Shown: in pieces, positions 12,001 to 23,115 of the stretch | Layout of the letters: the number at the start of each line of letters is the position of its first letter | How positions within the stretch are numbered: position 1 is the stretch's first letter | Assembly: GCA_004794785.1 (NCBI GenBank) | Contig: SJOL01003976.1 | Span: 32,030 to 96,029, forward strand | Source: Opisthorchis felineus | Taxonomy: Eukaryota; Platyhelminthes; Trematoda; Opisthorchiida; Opisthorchiidae | Reading direction: 5' to 3' | DNA length: 64,000 nt | The notes under the pieces: model-generated | Seen by the model: the letters and a program-made list of their open reading frames with translations, nothing else | Databases searched by the model: none | Told to the model about the DNA's origin: nothing | Position numbers and translations under genes: made by a program

Positions 12001-13489
12001 GTGAAAAAATATGTGGTTTTTGGATTCAACATTTTCACAAAATTACAAGGTCAAATAAAGGGGATCGACTGAAGGGTCCTTGCCTATTTGTGAATATGCA
12101 ATCACCGAAGAGCGAAGGTGAAGACTTGACCATTAGAGTAGGCTACTTAAAGTTGGGAAACCTTAATCAATGGTTTGAGTTCAGTCGACATTGAGAATGC
12201 TGTTATTGGGTACCTGAACAACACAAATTCGAAGTCATCTGCTAGTTACACAGACGTGTTCAAGAATAAATGGAGGGATTGAGAGTAAAACATTGAAAAA
12301 GTGGGTCACATTACGAAGATGAAGATAGAGTGAACAGGATGCCGGATGGTACAACCCTTGGATTGCTACTTGCCTATAAGATGGTGTGAAAAAAAGTATA
12401 TTCCGTCCTTTGTCGTGTCTGCTGTCTCTTTCGTGGCCGAATCGGTGGGGCTAGGCTGATGCAGATTTGGGGGTGAATTGGAGCATATTGTTTGATTTTT
12501 GACACAGGCTTTCCCAATGATAAAAACTGAACGATTGTTAATATCATCTCGGTCAACAAAAACCGTCAGTGGAAGGTAAGATGGGAGAGCCAGATAGATG
12601 GGATGGCTAACATCTAATGTTCTGACAGTTCAAATGGTCGCTAGGACGACTTGTGTTTATTTCTGTCTTTTACGAATTAAATTTCGCTTCATTTTCGTTC
12701 AGGATGAAGGGGGTAGGGGGATTCATCCATGAATTCTGCCCAATGGTACGGTGGTTCGGTATGAAAGGGACAGCAAGTCACGCAAGGCTTTTTATGTTAA
12801 TGTTGTCATAAATTCATATCTGTGACCACAGTGGACAACAATATGTGGCCATAGTTCATAGAGCTTGGATGGTCGTTACGCAAGCTAGCAGAGTTTTATA
12901 TTTGTTGGGGAGTGCTCGAATATAAATCGGGGCTGGGTATCGGGACCCGTGAGTCCGGCATGGTTGCAGTCATTTGGAACAGCAAGCTCGGTGTCGGACA
13001 GGAGTTTCCCACGGTAGTACGAGTATGATTTATCACAGATGGAAGTTTTCTACAACAGAAGAACGCTTGTTTAATGGCTCTGAAGGAGACCTATGAAAAA
13101 AATCTCGGTCGCATAAAGCTTGACCATATAACCTCCAAATGTGACTAGAAACTGACACCCGTATCATTATTGATACCTCTTCCGAATCAAATCACAGGTA
13201 GAATTACTCGGGTAATTAGTGTTCAGCACTTTTTTATTCTACCCCCTAAGTGACTACAACTTAATCCATCTTCCACAGGCATCTTCTGTGTGCTGACACT
13301 GCACAGGAAAGAGATTCGTGGGTTAATTGGCTCAACTTGTGCCTGAACGCTTTGAAAGATTGGATGCCCGAACACTTCGCTTGTCTGGCTCGATTCGACG
13401 CCCACCTCGAATTCAGTCAACCGGTTTCCTCTGATTTGGCTTCCTTACTATTACACGAAGAAGAACGATGTGGTGTTGTTTCCGAGTGA
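1..13489 (+). CDS. ANLN: Anillin, C-terminal part (AHD and PH domains); 5' end outside window
   Basis: Anillin is the cytokinesis scaffold that links RhoA, actin, myosin and septins at the cleavage furrow. Seven exons are joined by GT-AG introns with matching phases: <1-60, 156-420, 653-770, 4728-5082, 8159-8397, 11049-11410, 13279-13489 (TGA at 13487-13489), giving 535 visible codons. Residues 1-345 read as the anillin homology domain: [18 protein letters not shown] at the start, [11 protein letters not shown] in exon 4 and the conserved RGFL before the PH domain. The PH domain starts [19 protein letters not shown], keeps the anillin-type CARANT motif, and ends with [16 protein letters not shown]. 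Exon 4 holds a Ser/Thr/Pro-rich insert, a variable spot in anillins. The N-terminal actin- and myosin-binding part must lie upstream. Rhotekin also has a PH domain, but the [13 protein letters not shown] and CARANT signatures fit anillin better. Family call from motif recall; no search was run. Confidence 0.9.
156..420 (+). CDS. ANLN: Anillin exon, start of anillin homology domain
   Basis: Acceptor ttcaatag precedes base 156 and donor gtaagg follows base 420. Begins [15 protein letters not shown], the coiled start of the AHD, and ends QYHLLAII, matching the first C2-like strand of the AHD. Exit phase 2 (AA+G gives Lys). Confidence 0.88.
653..770 (+). CDS. ANLN: Anillin exon, AHD
   Basis: Acceptor ctttatag, donor gtacgt. 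Encodes [19 protein letters not shown] and onward, the usual YHSE/QLV strand of the AHD. Exit phase 0. Confidence 0.86.
1120..1290 (-). repeat. SINE A, tRNA-derived
   Basis: On the minus strand the 5' end has an A-box-like TGGCTCAGTGATTAGAGCG and a B-box-like GGTCGAACCCG, so it derives from a tRNA. The body runs to the GTTCAGCTGTAACACCC end at about 1125. It is arranged head-to-tail with the next copy. Confidence 0.85.
1324..1502 (-). repeat. SINE A, tRNA-derived (second tandem copy)
   Basis: Same family as 1120-1290, separated from it by about 33 bp. It closely matches the copy at 57224-57402. A-box TGGCTCAGTGGTTAGGGCG; the B-box is slightly altered (GGTTCAAATCC). Confidence 0.87.
2231..2390 (+). 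repeat. SINE A, plus-strand copy
   Basis: Starts CGAGATGGCTCAATGGTTAA, has the B-box-like ATTCGAACCCAG near 2281-2292 and ends in an AT-rich tail. More diverged than the minus-strand copies. Confidence 0.75.
3763..4368 (+). other. Unassigned 201-codon open frame inside anillin intron
   Basis: This is the longest open frame in the window not explained by a gene or repeat. It has hydrophobic stretches in its second half, and a second open frame overlaps it at 4095-4340. No motif is recognised, and splice sites or coding bias are not evident. It may be chance or a worn mobile-element ORF; it is not proposed as a gene. Confidence 0.2.
4728..5082 (+). CDS. ANLN: Anillin exon, AHD with Ser/Pro-rich insert
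   Basis: Acceptor gttctag, donor gtaagg. Starts [17 protein letters not shown], which matches the anillin DFxIxIEVY strand. About 95 residues rich in Ser, Thr, Pro and Lys follow, likely an unstructured loop. Exit phase 1; G plus CC of the next exon makes Ala. Confidence 0.9.
5083..8158. other. Anillin intron (about 3.1 kb)
   Basis: Contains a 10-bp inverted repeat at 5504-5550. Short ORFs resemble no family I recognise. Confidence 0.8.
5504..5550. repeat. Short perfect inverted repeat
   Basis: GGACCACATG at 5504-5513 pairs perfectly with CATGTGGTCC at 5541-5550 across a 27-nt loop, inside an anillin intron. Confidence 0.6.
8159..8397 (+). CDS. ANLN: Anillin exon, end of AHD
   Basis: Acceptor ctatctag, donor gtacgt. 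Encodes [20 protein letters not shown], a basic stretch, then [20 protein letters not shown] and RGFL, the conserved lead into the PH domain. Exit phase 0. Confidence 0.9.
8955..9035 (-). repeat. Worn SINE A fragment
   Basis: GAAGCACGAGGGCCG followed by CAGGCTTAGACAAGGA parallels the SINE A body (GAAGCACGAGGGC...AAGCCTAGACAGGAG). The tRNA-like end is not preserved. Confidence 0.5.
10189..10330 (-). repeat. SINE B, tRNA-derived
   Basis: On the minus strand it reads TCTGGCCAAACGGTTATTTG, then a B-box-like CCGGTTCGAAAATCC, then ATGCGCACTACTGATGG and GGATGAAACAGCTG. The GGCC.A.CGGTTA start resembles tRNA-Leu/Ser. It forms an inverted pair with 10455-10575. Confidence 0.7.
10455..10575 (+). repeat. 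SINE B, plus-strand copy
   Basis: Contains GAGGTCGCGGATTCAAGCC (B-box region), GATGCGCACTGCTGAT and GGATGAAACAGCTGTATGC, the same order as the minus copy 125 bp upstream. Confidence 0.7.
11049..11410 (+). CDS. ANLN: Anillin exon, PH domain
   Basis: Acceptor ctttttag, donor gtaagt. Contains [25 protein letters not shown] and CARANT, matching successive PH strands of anillins. Exit phase 2; AA plus G makes Lys. Confidence 0.93.
11411..13278. other. Anillin last intron (about 1.9 kb)
   Basis: AT-rich with no long ORF. I recognise no repeat family in it. Confidence 0.75.
13279..13489 (+). CDS. ANLN: Anillin last exon (PH C-terminal helix and stop)
   Basis: Acceptor cttccacag. Reads [19 protein letters not shown], the C-terminal PH helix, then a 40-residue tail ending CGVVSE and TGA at 13487-13489. 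No consensus AATAAA is obvious just downstream. Confidence 0.9.
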
Positions 13490-15860
13490 ACTTGTACTCC
13501 CTCCTCCCTGGCTTAGCCCTCAACCGCGCGCCCGACGCGATATCACCAAAATCTACACCGAAGCCACGCACCTACGCCGCTTCGATCTATTACAGCAATC
13601 ATGTGTACTAGCTTACATCATTCTATCCTTTTTGCTATATGTTATCTCGTTTCAATACTTCTAAACTGGCTGTTTTTCCACGCATTTGCTTCATCGTATG
13701 AACAAGTCGCGGTCGCAGGCGAATGTTTTTTTTAATTTTAGGAGTGCTCCTGAAATCACTCTAACAAAATTCAACATGGTTAGCTCGCGGCGAACACGTA
13801 ATACATTATTCCTTCTAGCCCTGACCGGGATCTCCCATCTTCACTTGGTGGTCTGGCCTGAATAATGCAATTTTCCCGCGGCCTACATTGGCTGAAGTCT
13901 CGTTCCTCAGTCATGCTAACAAGATCAAAGGGAATCATCCACGCATTAGACAGCTAGTTCCCGTACTAAAAGTGATCGGTTTGGAGGTAAGGTGGTACTG
14001 CCCTCTGCGATAGAAATGTGAAGGCTACTTCTTTTAGACAACCGGCATTTCTTTATTCATGGAAGAAACTAGACTATTCCCCTCCCCAGGAAGAGCGGGT
14101 TATCAAAGGTCTGTCCTAAAACCGACACAATCCGATCACCTAACGGCTAACCTTAACTGCCAGCGCGTTATCCAATACCAGTAACTCCTACCTAGGGCCA
14201 GATGCAACTTTAAGTGCGTTTGGTGTGTGTCAGCATTAAGAGTCGGATATCCGAGCCTTGTGTCCTTGAGCTAGGCCATTCCTCCACAGGCTATTGAATC
14301 GGATACCATAGACAGGAGCCTGGACCAAAATCTTGTCATATCATACTGAATTTTGGGTCTGAGCATTGAGTGAAAAGTCCAAGGTTGAATATCTTGACCC
14401 CTTCGGCCTGCGCAGTTAAAAATAAATATCTGTCCACTCAGCGTAGAAACAGCACGCTGATCATTTCATTTACTTTCGGTTCCAATTACTCCTTCGCAAA
14501 TACCACCGTCTGTGTTTCAGCTCTGTTAACTCAGTGTTCATTTAAAGCCCCATGCTCAAAAAAATAAAAAACCTTTGTCACTGTTCAGTATAGCGTGATG
14601 TCTGCCCACTACTACAAACAGGTCGACGGACTCGTCGTTCTCATCCTTTACCCCGCAGAAATCTGTTCGTTGTGTACCCGGAACACCTAAACAAAAGCCT
14701 ACGATGGCAGTGAGTGGTCCAGATCAGCTTGCTTTACTCCCTGAGAGTCGAGTGATCCAGAAATGGCGCTCCACGGTCTAATTCGTGTGTGCGCTGCGCT
14801 GGATATTACAGCCAAAGACGCTCGATTATTTTCCCTTTAATAATTCACTATATTAAGTCGTACTGGCTGTTGTCAGAATCCAAATGGACTGACGAAACCT
14901 CGAAATCTATTCGTTTACTCTGCATATGCCGCAGAAATTGCAGCAGTGACACTCAAAAAGGCTATTTAAGCATAACTTAACAGATTCTTCTGATAAAGTG
15001 CGCGGCTATCATTGCCTTTGATGCCGTCTCGAAAACTAAAGAGGGCAAAGCCATCTCGGCGACGAATTTGGTGTAGATGTTCCATGAACCGTCATTGGTA
15101 ATCGCTTCAATATCGCCAATCAATATCTGTTCGTGGAGGGCACAAATGTGCCTCCTGCTGATCTCAAGCAGTCGATCAAATGACACGTAACCTTGTGCTC
15201 AAAACCGTCATTCTCTTTGGGACTCTTACGTATCCTCAGATTGTACAGTGTCGTGCTCATGTTGCAGCTGTCCACTGGCGACAAAGAAGGCAAGCTGCCG
15301 CTAGTGTGAAACCCACTGACTGCAAGATGCAGCCTCCAAAAAATTAGCAATAAGACTTAGTTTTCTTTACCTTGCTCACTGATTAACTCTTTTCTTTCTG
15401 AACCCACGATTCCCTACCCACACCGTCGTCGTATGCCGTGGTGAGTTGAAACGCCGTTCATTGCTGTCAAACTGGAGTGAACCTGTCCAACGGCCTTACC
15501 CATAATACTGTCACAGTTTTCAGTGATAAGTTATTCAGGCGTACTTTGCTCCCAGGTAGTTCAATGGATTTTTTCTTAGGCTATTCACGCATGGAAGTTG
15601 AGAACTACTCTAATTCATTCACATGCCCTAGGGAAGCCGACACTGCGGCTATAGTGTTATTTTCACCCCACGACGAGAAAGACGCTGTACTGCTTACAGT
15701 ATAAAGGCAGTTGACGAACCGATTGCTTTCGGGACCTCATCCTCAGGTCAATACTTATCAAATAGTTACACGCTTAAAATTATGCAATACAGTTACAAGC
15801 GAGTTACGACTCGTCCAACACAATAGTCACTTCTTATGGACAACCAGGTGACTGATTGAA
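13490..15860. other. Intergenic, mostly unassigned
   Basis: The spacer after anillin. A stretch at about 13983-14170 resembles 18400-18600 (GGAGGTAARGTKGTRCTG and CCGACA..ATC motifs), so both belong to one dispersed repeat. I recognise nothing else. Confidence 0.6.
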
Positions 15861-15867
15861 TCAAAGG

Positions 15868-16240
15868 TCAATTGACTGGATGGCTCGGCAGCTGTGTGAC
15901 TGTTGGATGTGTCAGGTGGTACTTGTCACTAGACCTAGGCAAGCTAAGCGCTTCTGGGGACATGGCTGGATTGTGCAGGCGTACTGCAATAGTCTCGGCC
16001 GTTGCCAAGCAACACTGGATCGACTTTGGCAGGCAACACAACAAGGTAATTGACTCGAGACGCTCTGATAGGGTTGACAGCGTGGCCTGTCCTGTCAGGA
16101 CAGGACGAAAATTACAAAATCTCACTAGGATCATTCAATGTTGCTTGCAGTTCTGTGTGGGGTCACACCCCAGACGAGTTATATCGTTTGCGTACCCAAG
16201 TTCTATTAGATGGGCGCATTGATGCTTAGTCTGAAAAGTG
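15868..16240 (-). pseudogene. Possible Penelope-like element C-terminal remnant
   Basis: The minus strand reads ATAETIAVRLHNPAM and ALSLPR, similar to the end of Penelope-like proteins (AEAIAIRxxxPxLC...LPW). Upstream, HLIELGYANDIT fits the HLI..GH stretch after the GIY-YIG domain better than an RT YADD box. Heavily decayed; identity uncertain. Confidence 0.35.
16086..16104. repeat. Perfect 19-bp palindrome
   Basis: CCTGTCCTG, a single T, then CAGGACAGG. Within the possible Penelope-like remnant. No function inferred. Confidence 0.5.
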
Positions 16241-16529
16241 GGACAGTTTTGATTGAAAACGGCAAACGTTTCCGTAGACATCTGTCCACAGGATTTGGCG
16301 TATAAGGCTTCCAAGAACGGAGTTTTCGTAGAGTGGGCAAATAAAACTGGTATCCAATGCACACAACAGTTCACCACATCATTCAGGAAGATGAAGGCGA
16401 CAGTTATTTCTGCTGATGTTCTAAGTTCTGCCGATGGGCAAAGATCCATTCTTTGCTTTCCACCTATGCCGGGGAAGATTAGAGAATTCCTTCGATCCCC
16501 TGGCTACTAGGTGGACCTCAAGCAAACAA

Positions 16530-18690
16530 AACCTTTTCGTCCGCGTGCGCAATGTTCAGGATACCGATTCTGCCTTGTTGTCCCAAAGACAGTGCTGTCG
16601 CACTATCCCGCAACAATATTGGGTCTTTCTTAAGTTAATTTGAGTGGGTTTCTGACGGTGTGCTCAGTGCATCATCCCCCGAGCAACCGGTAAATGCATT
16701 TTGGGGTGCGAGATTTCGCGACTCCCTGCAATCTCTCCAGCTACTTATGTCGCTTTATAAGTAGTATGTTTTTCAATGGAAGTTGAACATGTGGCGGTCT
16801 ATCTGTTTCCGAGCTTGGCAGTTGGTTTGCAAACGTTTCGTCACCGTGCGAGGGAACACCATTGGTGCACCTTTGGGTTAGTCCACCCACCCAATGGAGC
16901 CGCATACAACCGGGGTCTGTTAATTAAATGGTCAGAAATCAAAGGGAGGCTCACTCAGGTTTCACTGCGGCGACCGAGTAGATGTGAGCTGAGTTCGAAA
17001 TTACTCACTTATCTACGGGATGGAGATTGATTTCATTGCTTCACCCAGTACTCGTACTGCAAGTGTCGAAGGAGAAAAGGCTCTTGGCTCTTAGGCCACC
17101 GGTCGACCGTGTGTGCTGCATGTTCCATTTGGTAAATTGTTTATTCATCGTGTAGTAACTGTAATATGTACGCTCTGCCTGACAGCTGCGTACATCGTCA
17201 ACACGTTGCCTCGGCTGGCTCCCGGGGTTGATTCAGACTTACTGATATTAAGTCATGCAAAAACAACAGTTTACTGAGACCCCAATGAATCGCTTGTCTT
17301 TGGTTGTGCATCGTAGACTGTCTCTGGATTCAGGTAGGGCGATATTCAAAGAGGTGGGAGAATCCACAAAATGAGACGACTCCTTCGAAACTCGCGCGTG
17401 CCTCCATCAGGTCGTTCGTAAATTCAACATTACAGTTTGGAATATCTTTCAGTTTACTGTAACCCAGAGATCGCATATAAGTTCACGTAGTACACGGCAC
17501 AACAGCTTATAATAGTTGTCCAATTTCATGGTATGAGCAACATCCACTGGCAAAAACAGCACTTAGTGCTCGTATTACACCGGAAGCTGAAATGCTTATA
17601 CCAAAGCGTGTTGCATTTTGTCAATCTTCTGAAATTGCGGCTTTTCAAGGTAGCACTTTCTGCTCCTCAAGAATGTGACACTGGTCCAGTTCGTTAATGG
17701 GTGTCTATCGCACGCGTTTCTGTTTCGGTGTAGATATTAACATATAAAGGCCTCCCCCTCCATACGGTTCATGCAATGCAGCATAAATGGGCCTGAGCAT
17801 AGAGTCCGTTAAACATCAGCTTGATGAGTGCACAGTTAGGTATCTTCCTCGAGCAATAGGATTTGGATACATGAAGAATGGAGATATCGGAAAATCCGTT
17901 TCTGACAATTTGACCAGTTTATTACTTGTGAGTAGCTCAGGGTCCTTTTGAATGGTGTTCTCGTGGTGAACCAACTTGCGAATTTCGGAGGGGGTCTTTA
18001 AGAACGTCAAACTTTTCGTCCTTATTCGCACGTGGCTGACGAAACGATAAAGAATTGAGCTAATTCTCAAGTAGTAACCGTCACAATTGTTAGTGTTTTC
18101 AGTATTAATCGTCTGTTTACCTAACTGGACCTTCATAGGAATTGAGAGAACCAATACCTTAGTCAGTCATGTGTAAACACGTAAAATTCGGATAGCATCT
18201 GGCTACATATAAACCAGCTATGCTAATGCCACTAAATCATCGGAAGCTGTCGCTTTACCTTGATTGTCGGGTTTCAGTGCTGCAGTGATTTTTAGAACTA
18301 CACTGATTGGAACGCAGTTCCTTAAGTTTCAACATGCCAGGAAGGCCAACGGGTAGCAGCCCGACGAAGAACAGCGTGAATTCGTACAACGACGTGGTCT
18401 GGAGGTAAAGTTGTGCTGTCCTCTGTGATACGAGTGCGTGTTCCATTCAGGCGATCAGCATCTCCATATGTATGAAAGCAGCTATGCTGCCTTCCTACGA
18501 AGATGAACAGAGAAATAACGATCGGCCGACAAATCGCACACTCCGATCGTTCAACGGTTGATAGTGACCGCCGGCGAATTGTTCACTATGGTTGAAATAT
18601 TTTTTTAAAAAACAAAACAATCTGGTGCTGCTCAAAAGGTATCTACTGTACCTACCTACCGTACTCCCTGCCCTCGGTCCAAGTCAACCC
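16530..18690. other. Intergenic, unassigned
   Basis: A minus-strand frame of 112 codons at 17816-18154 matches nothing I know. At 16840-16870 the motif GTTTCGTCACCGTGCGAGG resembles the fold-back repeat at 58405-58471. Confidence 0.55.
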
Positions 18691-18701
18691 CCTTAGGCCA
18701 A

Positions 18702-18910
18702 GTGGGTCAGACTATTGGGTCAACGATTCACGAAAGGCTCCCTCAAGGAAACTCTAACGATCGCTACCTCGTGGGTCAGACTTTTGAGTCAGAGGCTAGG
18801 GGAAGGGTCCCTGAAGAAACCCTACATCCTCCCACTGCCTTGTGAGTCAGACGTTCGAGTCAAAGCCTCAAGCAAACGTCCTTCTTCGGCCTGGGCAACC
18901 GGGGAGCACC
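18702..18910 (+). repeat. 69-71 bp tandem repeat, three units
   Basis: Units start at 18702 (GTGGGTCAGACTATTGGGTC), 18771 (GTGGGTCAGACTTTTGAGTC) and 18842 (GTGAGTCAGACGTTCGAGTC). The first two units share an open frame giving a 23-residue motif of the form WVRLLxQRxxxGSLKxxL; the third has diverged. Related units lie at 52277-52417 on the minus strand. Confidence 0.8.
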
Positions 18911-19059
18911 ATTCGCCCATAGAAGTATTCGTTTACTGACTCCTCCCCACATGTTCCTTACGTTCTGATTCACTTAACTGTCAATTACCTAACCATTGTT
19001 CCGCATCTAAGCTTCTACCCAGTAAAATAAATCGAAATAGACCATTTTTAGACTTCAAA

Positions 19060-21450
19060 GGATCTGATGCACATTACTGCTACCAACGTCCGTACTCCGT
19101 ATCAAATTGGCCAGACCTTGTTCCCTCTTTCAATCGATGTATGTTGTGTCTCTGAAATCCGCATAAAAGACCTCAGTTCGGTCATACCCCTCAAACCGCT
19201 AGGGACGAATCCAGATTCCTCGCACTTTACTCCTCGGGTGTCTTGGGATGCAATGCCTCGTGGTACCTACGGCATTGGAGTTGTGCTTATCCCTAGGGGT
19301 TGGATGCTCCTTACTGCACTGGATTCTAGTAAACAGTCGTGTTTGCAGTGTTAGGTTGACTGGTTCAATACATCAAGTTGGGTTGGCTGAGAAGCTTCTA
19401 GCACTCAACTGGTACAACTGTATTTTAGGTGACGACTGGAGAAAGATGAAAGAGGTCATGATCACAGCTTGTGAAACCGTGAAAACTATACCAGCAGCAA
19501 ACAACTGTGATGGCGCTCGCAGATCCCTCAAACGCTGAATAAGTAAGAGCCTAAGGATTGACTGAGCGCTGGTGGGTCGCAAGATTTTGGGAACTGGAGA
19601 AGGCTTCTGCAACGGGAAACAGCCATACCCTAGTCCAGATGATCCGATCAACTGGTCCAAGGGGAGAGGTTGTTAGTGAAACTACCTCCGGAGAGGATGG
19701 GTCCTCAATCCACCCACAGAAACATCGTCTTGAACAATAGGCTGAACAATTTTAAGAACTGTTCAGCTAGATGCCATCAACTCAGCCTCTGGAAGGTTTA
19801 ACTGACTCCGAGTTCGACGTGAATACCAGCTCATTGTCGTCGACGGAAGTTCAGCGTCCATCTCAATGATTCAACGCAACAAGTACCTGGTACAGATGGT
19901 CTGAATCCTGCACTCTTCAAAGAAGGTGGCGAGTCACTCGTGGCTAACTTAACGATTATACTCCAAGAATCGGAGATGAGGACAAAATTCCAACAGAATG
20001 AAGCGCTTCGATGGGGATTCCAATATTCAAAAGGTGCGAAAACCACCGGGGCATCAGTCTAGTGGCTATGGCTTCCACGATGTTCTCTGGCATCATCCTG
20101 CGCAGGTTGCTTCGTCATTGGTGGGAACAGATTCGCGAGGATCAAAGCTGGATTTATTCTGGCCGTGTTATATCGATCATTTCTTTACGTTCAAGTAGGT
20201 GCTGGAACTTTGCTGCCCCATCTGACAATCAACAATGGTCGTTTTTCTCAATCTCACATATGCTGTTGGCTCTGTTGACCGCCAGAAACTGTGGCAGTAT
20301 CTTGCGATGAAGAGTTTTCCTAATAAATTCTTGTCTCTTAAAAGGCTCTATACGCTTTATCCGTGCAAGCCTACATGTCCACGGCAAATTCTCTCCTAAG
20401 GTCATCAAATCCAGCGATGTCAAACGGGGACCCCTCTGTCGTCCTTTCTGTTTAACTTCGTAATCCATGTGCTGCTTCAGTTCTATTTACCTGCCTGGAG
20501 ATCAAAAAGCTCCTATATCGGTCGCTCACGGATGCTGTTCACCTTGGATCAGACTGTTTCTAAGTGCCAACTGTTTAAACTAACCTAAATAATTCTGTCG
20601 CACAGTTCGGGATGCGCTTCCCAGCCGTAAAGTGTAAGTGCTACTGCAAGACTGGATGGGATCAAACCGAAACCTCGTGCCTGCAGTGAACCAATCGATG
20701 TAGTAGACAAGTTAGTTTAATTTAAAATCCTAGGGTAGAGTTTGCTAACCTCCGACATTGTGGCGTTGACGTGACATCTGCCTAAATTTCAGGGGTAGAG
20801 TGCACAATGCCGCGGTCCGATCTGTTCTACTTTATGGATCTAAGACGTGGCCGCCGAGTGTGGAAGGCCTTCAAAGTCTCTGCTTTTGGACGTCGCTTCC
20901 TCCGAAGCATTCCATGAGTCTGGTGGGAACACTGTATCAGTAATGCTGAAGTACGCCAGAGGGTTTTCGGGTAAGTTCATTCTCCCTTGATAGATCAGCT
21001 GGTCACACTCCACAGATTACGCTGTTTGGGGCATGTACTTCGTTTGCCTCACAGAGCCCTCTTCGCTCAGCCTTGTATGGGATGCAGATGTGATGTGTGA
21101 TGCAGGGGTGATCAACCTATGACCTGGCAACCAAGCGTGAAAGCCCTTAACAGGCAAGTGGGTCGCTTTAGTAACAGCCGTTGCTCCTGATAGGGACCGC
21201 GGGACAAGACAGACCAATGGTGAGTGAACCTGACACATATGGCTGCCACGCAGCCAATGGCGGTCATGTATCAAAGCTATCGCCTTCGCTGCCTAGCTTT
21301 CCATCCCCTCCACACCGGACAAACAGAACCATTCGGCGTCAATGAATTGATCATGCCATCGCCTCGAATGTGTAGCTCTCATTTCCACTTTCTCCTTATC
21401 GGTGGACAAAACTATAGCATTTGTGAACTGAAAAACTGAACTGAACTGGA
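19060..21450 (+). mobile_element. RTE-like non-LTR retrotransposon, broken
   Basis: The pieces come in LINE order: an endonuclease segment (NVRTPYQIGQ, IDVCCVSEIRI, about 19067-19360), a linker (MIRSTGPRGEVVSETTSGED at about 19640), reverse transcriptase (CENHRGISLVAMASTMFSGI near 20040; GTPLSSFLFNFVIHVLLQF near 20430), then the post-RT region (RFLRSIP, EHCISNAEVRQRVFG, LVTLHRLRCLGHVLRLPHRA near 20900-21060). It ends with repeated CTGAA units near 21428-21452, as RTE-type tails do. Several frameshifts and stops break it, so it is dead. Clade from motif recall. Confidence 0.85.
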
Positions 21451-21454
21451 CTGT

Positions 21455-22980
21455 ATCATCAGAATGAGCTTGCTTCGCGTGACTGGAGGTGCATTTCAAT
21501 TCATTAGGGTTTGTCTAGATGCGTTGATTAGCGGCTTTATCATTTACTGGCGTCGAAAGTCAAGAAATACTGTTTGCACTGATGCTTATGGTGTTCACTA
21601 AAGCCGTAGTATAAGCCTATCGCAAAGCATTACTTTCTGTTGGTGTGTGTATGTTTGGAAGTATTACCTCATAAAAAGCTAAACGAAGGCCCGTAATGAT
21701 GCGGATTCAAGTGCGATCTTTCTGCACCCACGTTATATCATCTCGTTTGCAAACAACAGTCTCCACACACTTTACTCAGGATCTTTGACCATATGTTTTA
21801 GAAGAAGGAGGATAGACTTGACTAAACGACTCATCCACACGTCTTAATCCTCAGTACAAGAGCCTGTGGTCGTGCGGTTGTTCTTTTATTGACAAATTAG
21901 ACCGTGTACTTGATTCACAGTGCCACTGCTAACCACCGTAAGCATTCAAACTCACGCGACTTGGCTGAGCTTAATTATGCACCCTCAGTGCCTCCGCTTC
22001 TCCAGCACAGGTACACTGCTTCCAAAGATGCATTCAAGGCTGTTGTGATTACATATAAACAAGATATCATTCCAATCTTTCTCGGTTTTTTAAGGTACGC
22101 GTTATCGTTTGACCCAGCAAAACTGCTTCCTTATGTTATTCTGCTTGGGATAACCGCCGAGCGACTTGAGTAGTATTCAACCACACTGAATTAATGCAGA
22201 TCGATACGCATTTCTTTGTTCTTAATCCCATTAGCTTTCCTATCTCATGGGAGTGCCCTGTGGGCATCACCCTCGGAAAGGCAATACTTGAACTTTACCT
22301 CAGCGGTTTATTTCACATTATGGGGACCACTCGAGCAGAAAGACCATTGATTCGAATTATTCGACTGTTCTGGTAACCGCCTTCCTTACAGCAATTTGCG
22401 TCCAGTCTATCTGACTGGTGTTATTATGTTCATTACCTATTAGTGTTGAAGCTTTTACGTCTGTGACCGATTGAAATAACTGGAAATGTTAAAATCTCAC
22501 CACCGATGTCTTCAGGCTGATCTGATGATAAGAATCGAAGATGCCCAGTGTTTCAAAATAGAAACCAGTCGCATCCTGGAAGCCACCGTGGGAGTTTATC
22601 GGGGTGCTTCCATGATCCGATTAAAATTTTCGCCGGCTGATCCATCGGGTGACCGGATGACCGTAATCAGTTGTGCACGTAATGACGCACGTGCACAGAG
22701 CAGTAGTGCCAAATTTATGTGACCCGTCGTCCAGGTGTTATCAAGCCACCTGAATCAGGATGGCGATCGTGATTGTGACTTACACGTAGGTGTAGGCGTT
22801 AAAACTTCTGTGTGAGCGAACATGGCAAATGAACCTCTCGTAATTGCATAGGTTTGTGACTATGGTTAGACGCATTTAAGTCTAAAACACTAGGGAGCTT
22901 GTTTAATACAGTGTGAAACGTGGAGGTTGGCGGATGCATGCACCTTCTATCATCTCAGCCTTTTAACCGAACAAAAAGGA
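21455..22980. other. Intergenic, unassigned
   Basis: Short frames at 21904-22173 and 22486-22722 show no recognisable motif. No repeat family was identified. Confidence 0.6.
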
Positions 22981-23048
22981 GTATGTAACAGTGTCCAAAC
23001 GTAGGACGCTGCTCATACGGTCACTGCAAGCCATTCGAAGCGGGCCAT

Positions 23049-23115
23049 CATAAACGAGAGATTCAGTTGGTTTCAGTTGAGTTTCCTGTCCAAATCAAAT
23101 TCGAGTGCAAATGAG
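23049..23115 (+). repeat. Octamer repeat, partial copy
   Basis: CATAAACGAGAGATTCAG is followed by a CC..AATCAAAT stretch and TGCAAATGAG. This matches the family at 33277, 42651-42894 and 59530, but the octamer is changed by one base. Confidence 0.65.

Noticed and set aside
16150..16200. YANDI read as a reverse-transcriptase YADD box
   Set aside because: The surrounding peptide (HLIELG..., then ATAETIAVRLHNP) fits the Penelope-like C-terminus better, so an RT call was dropped.
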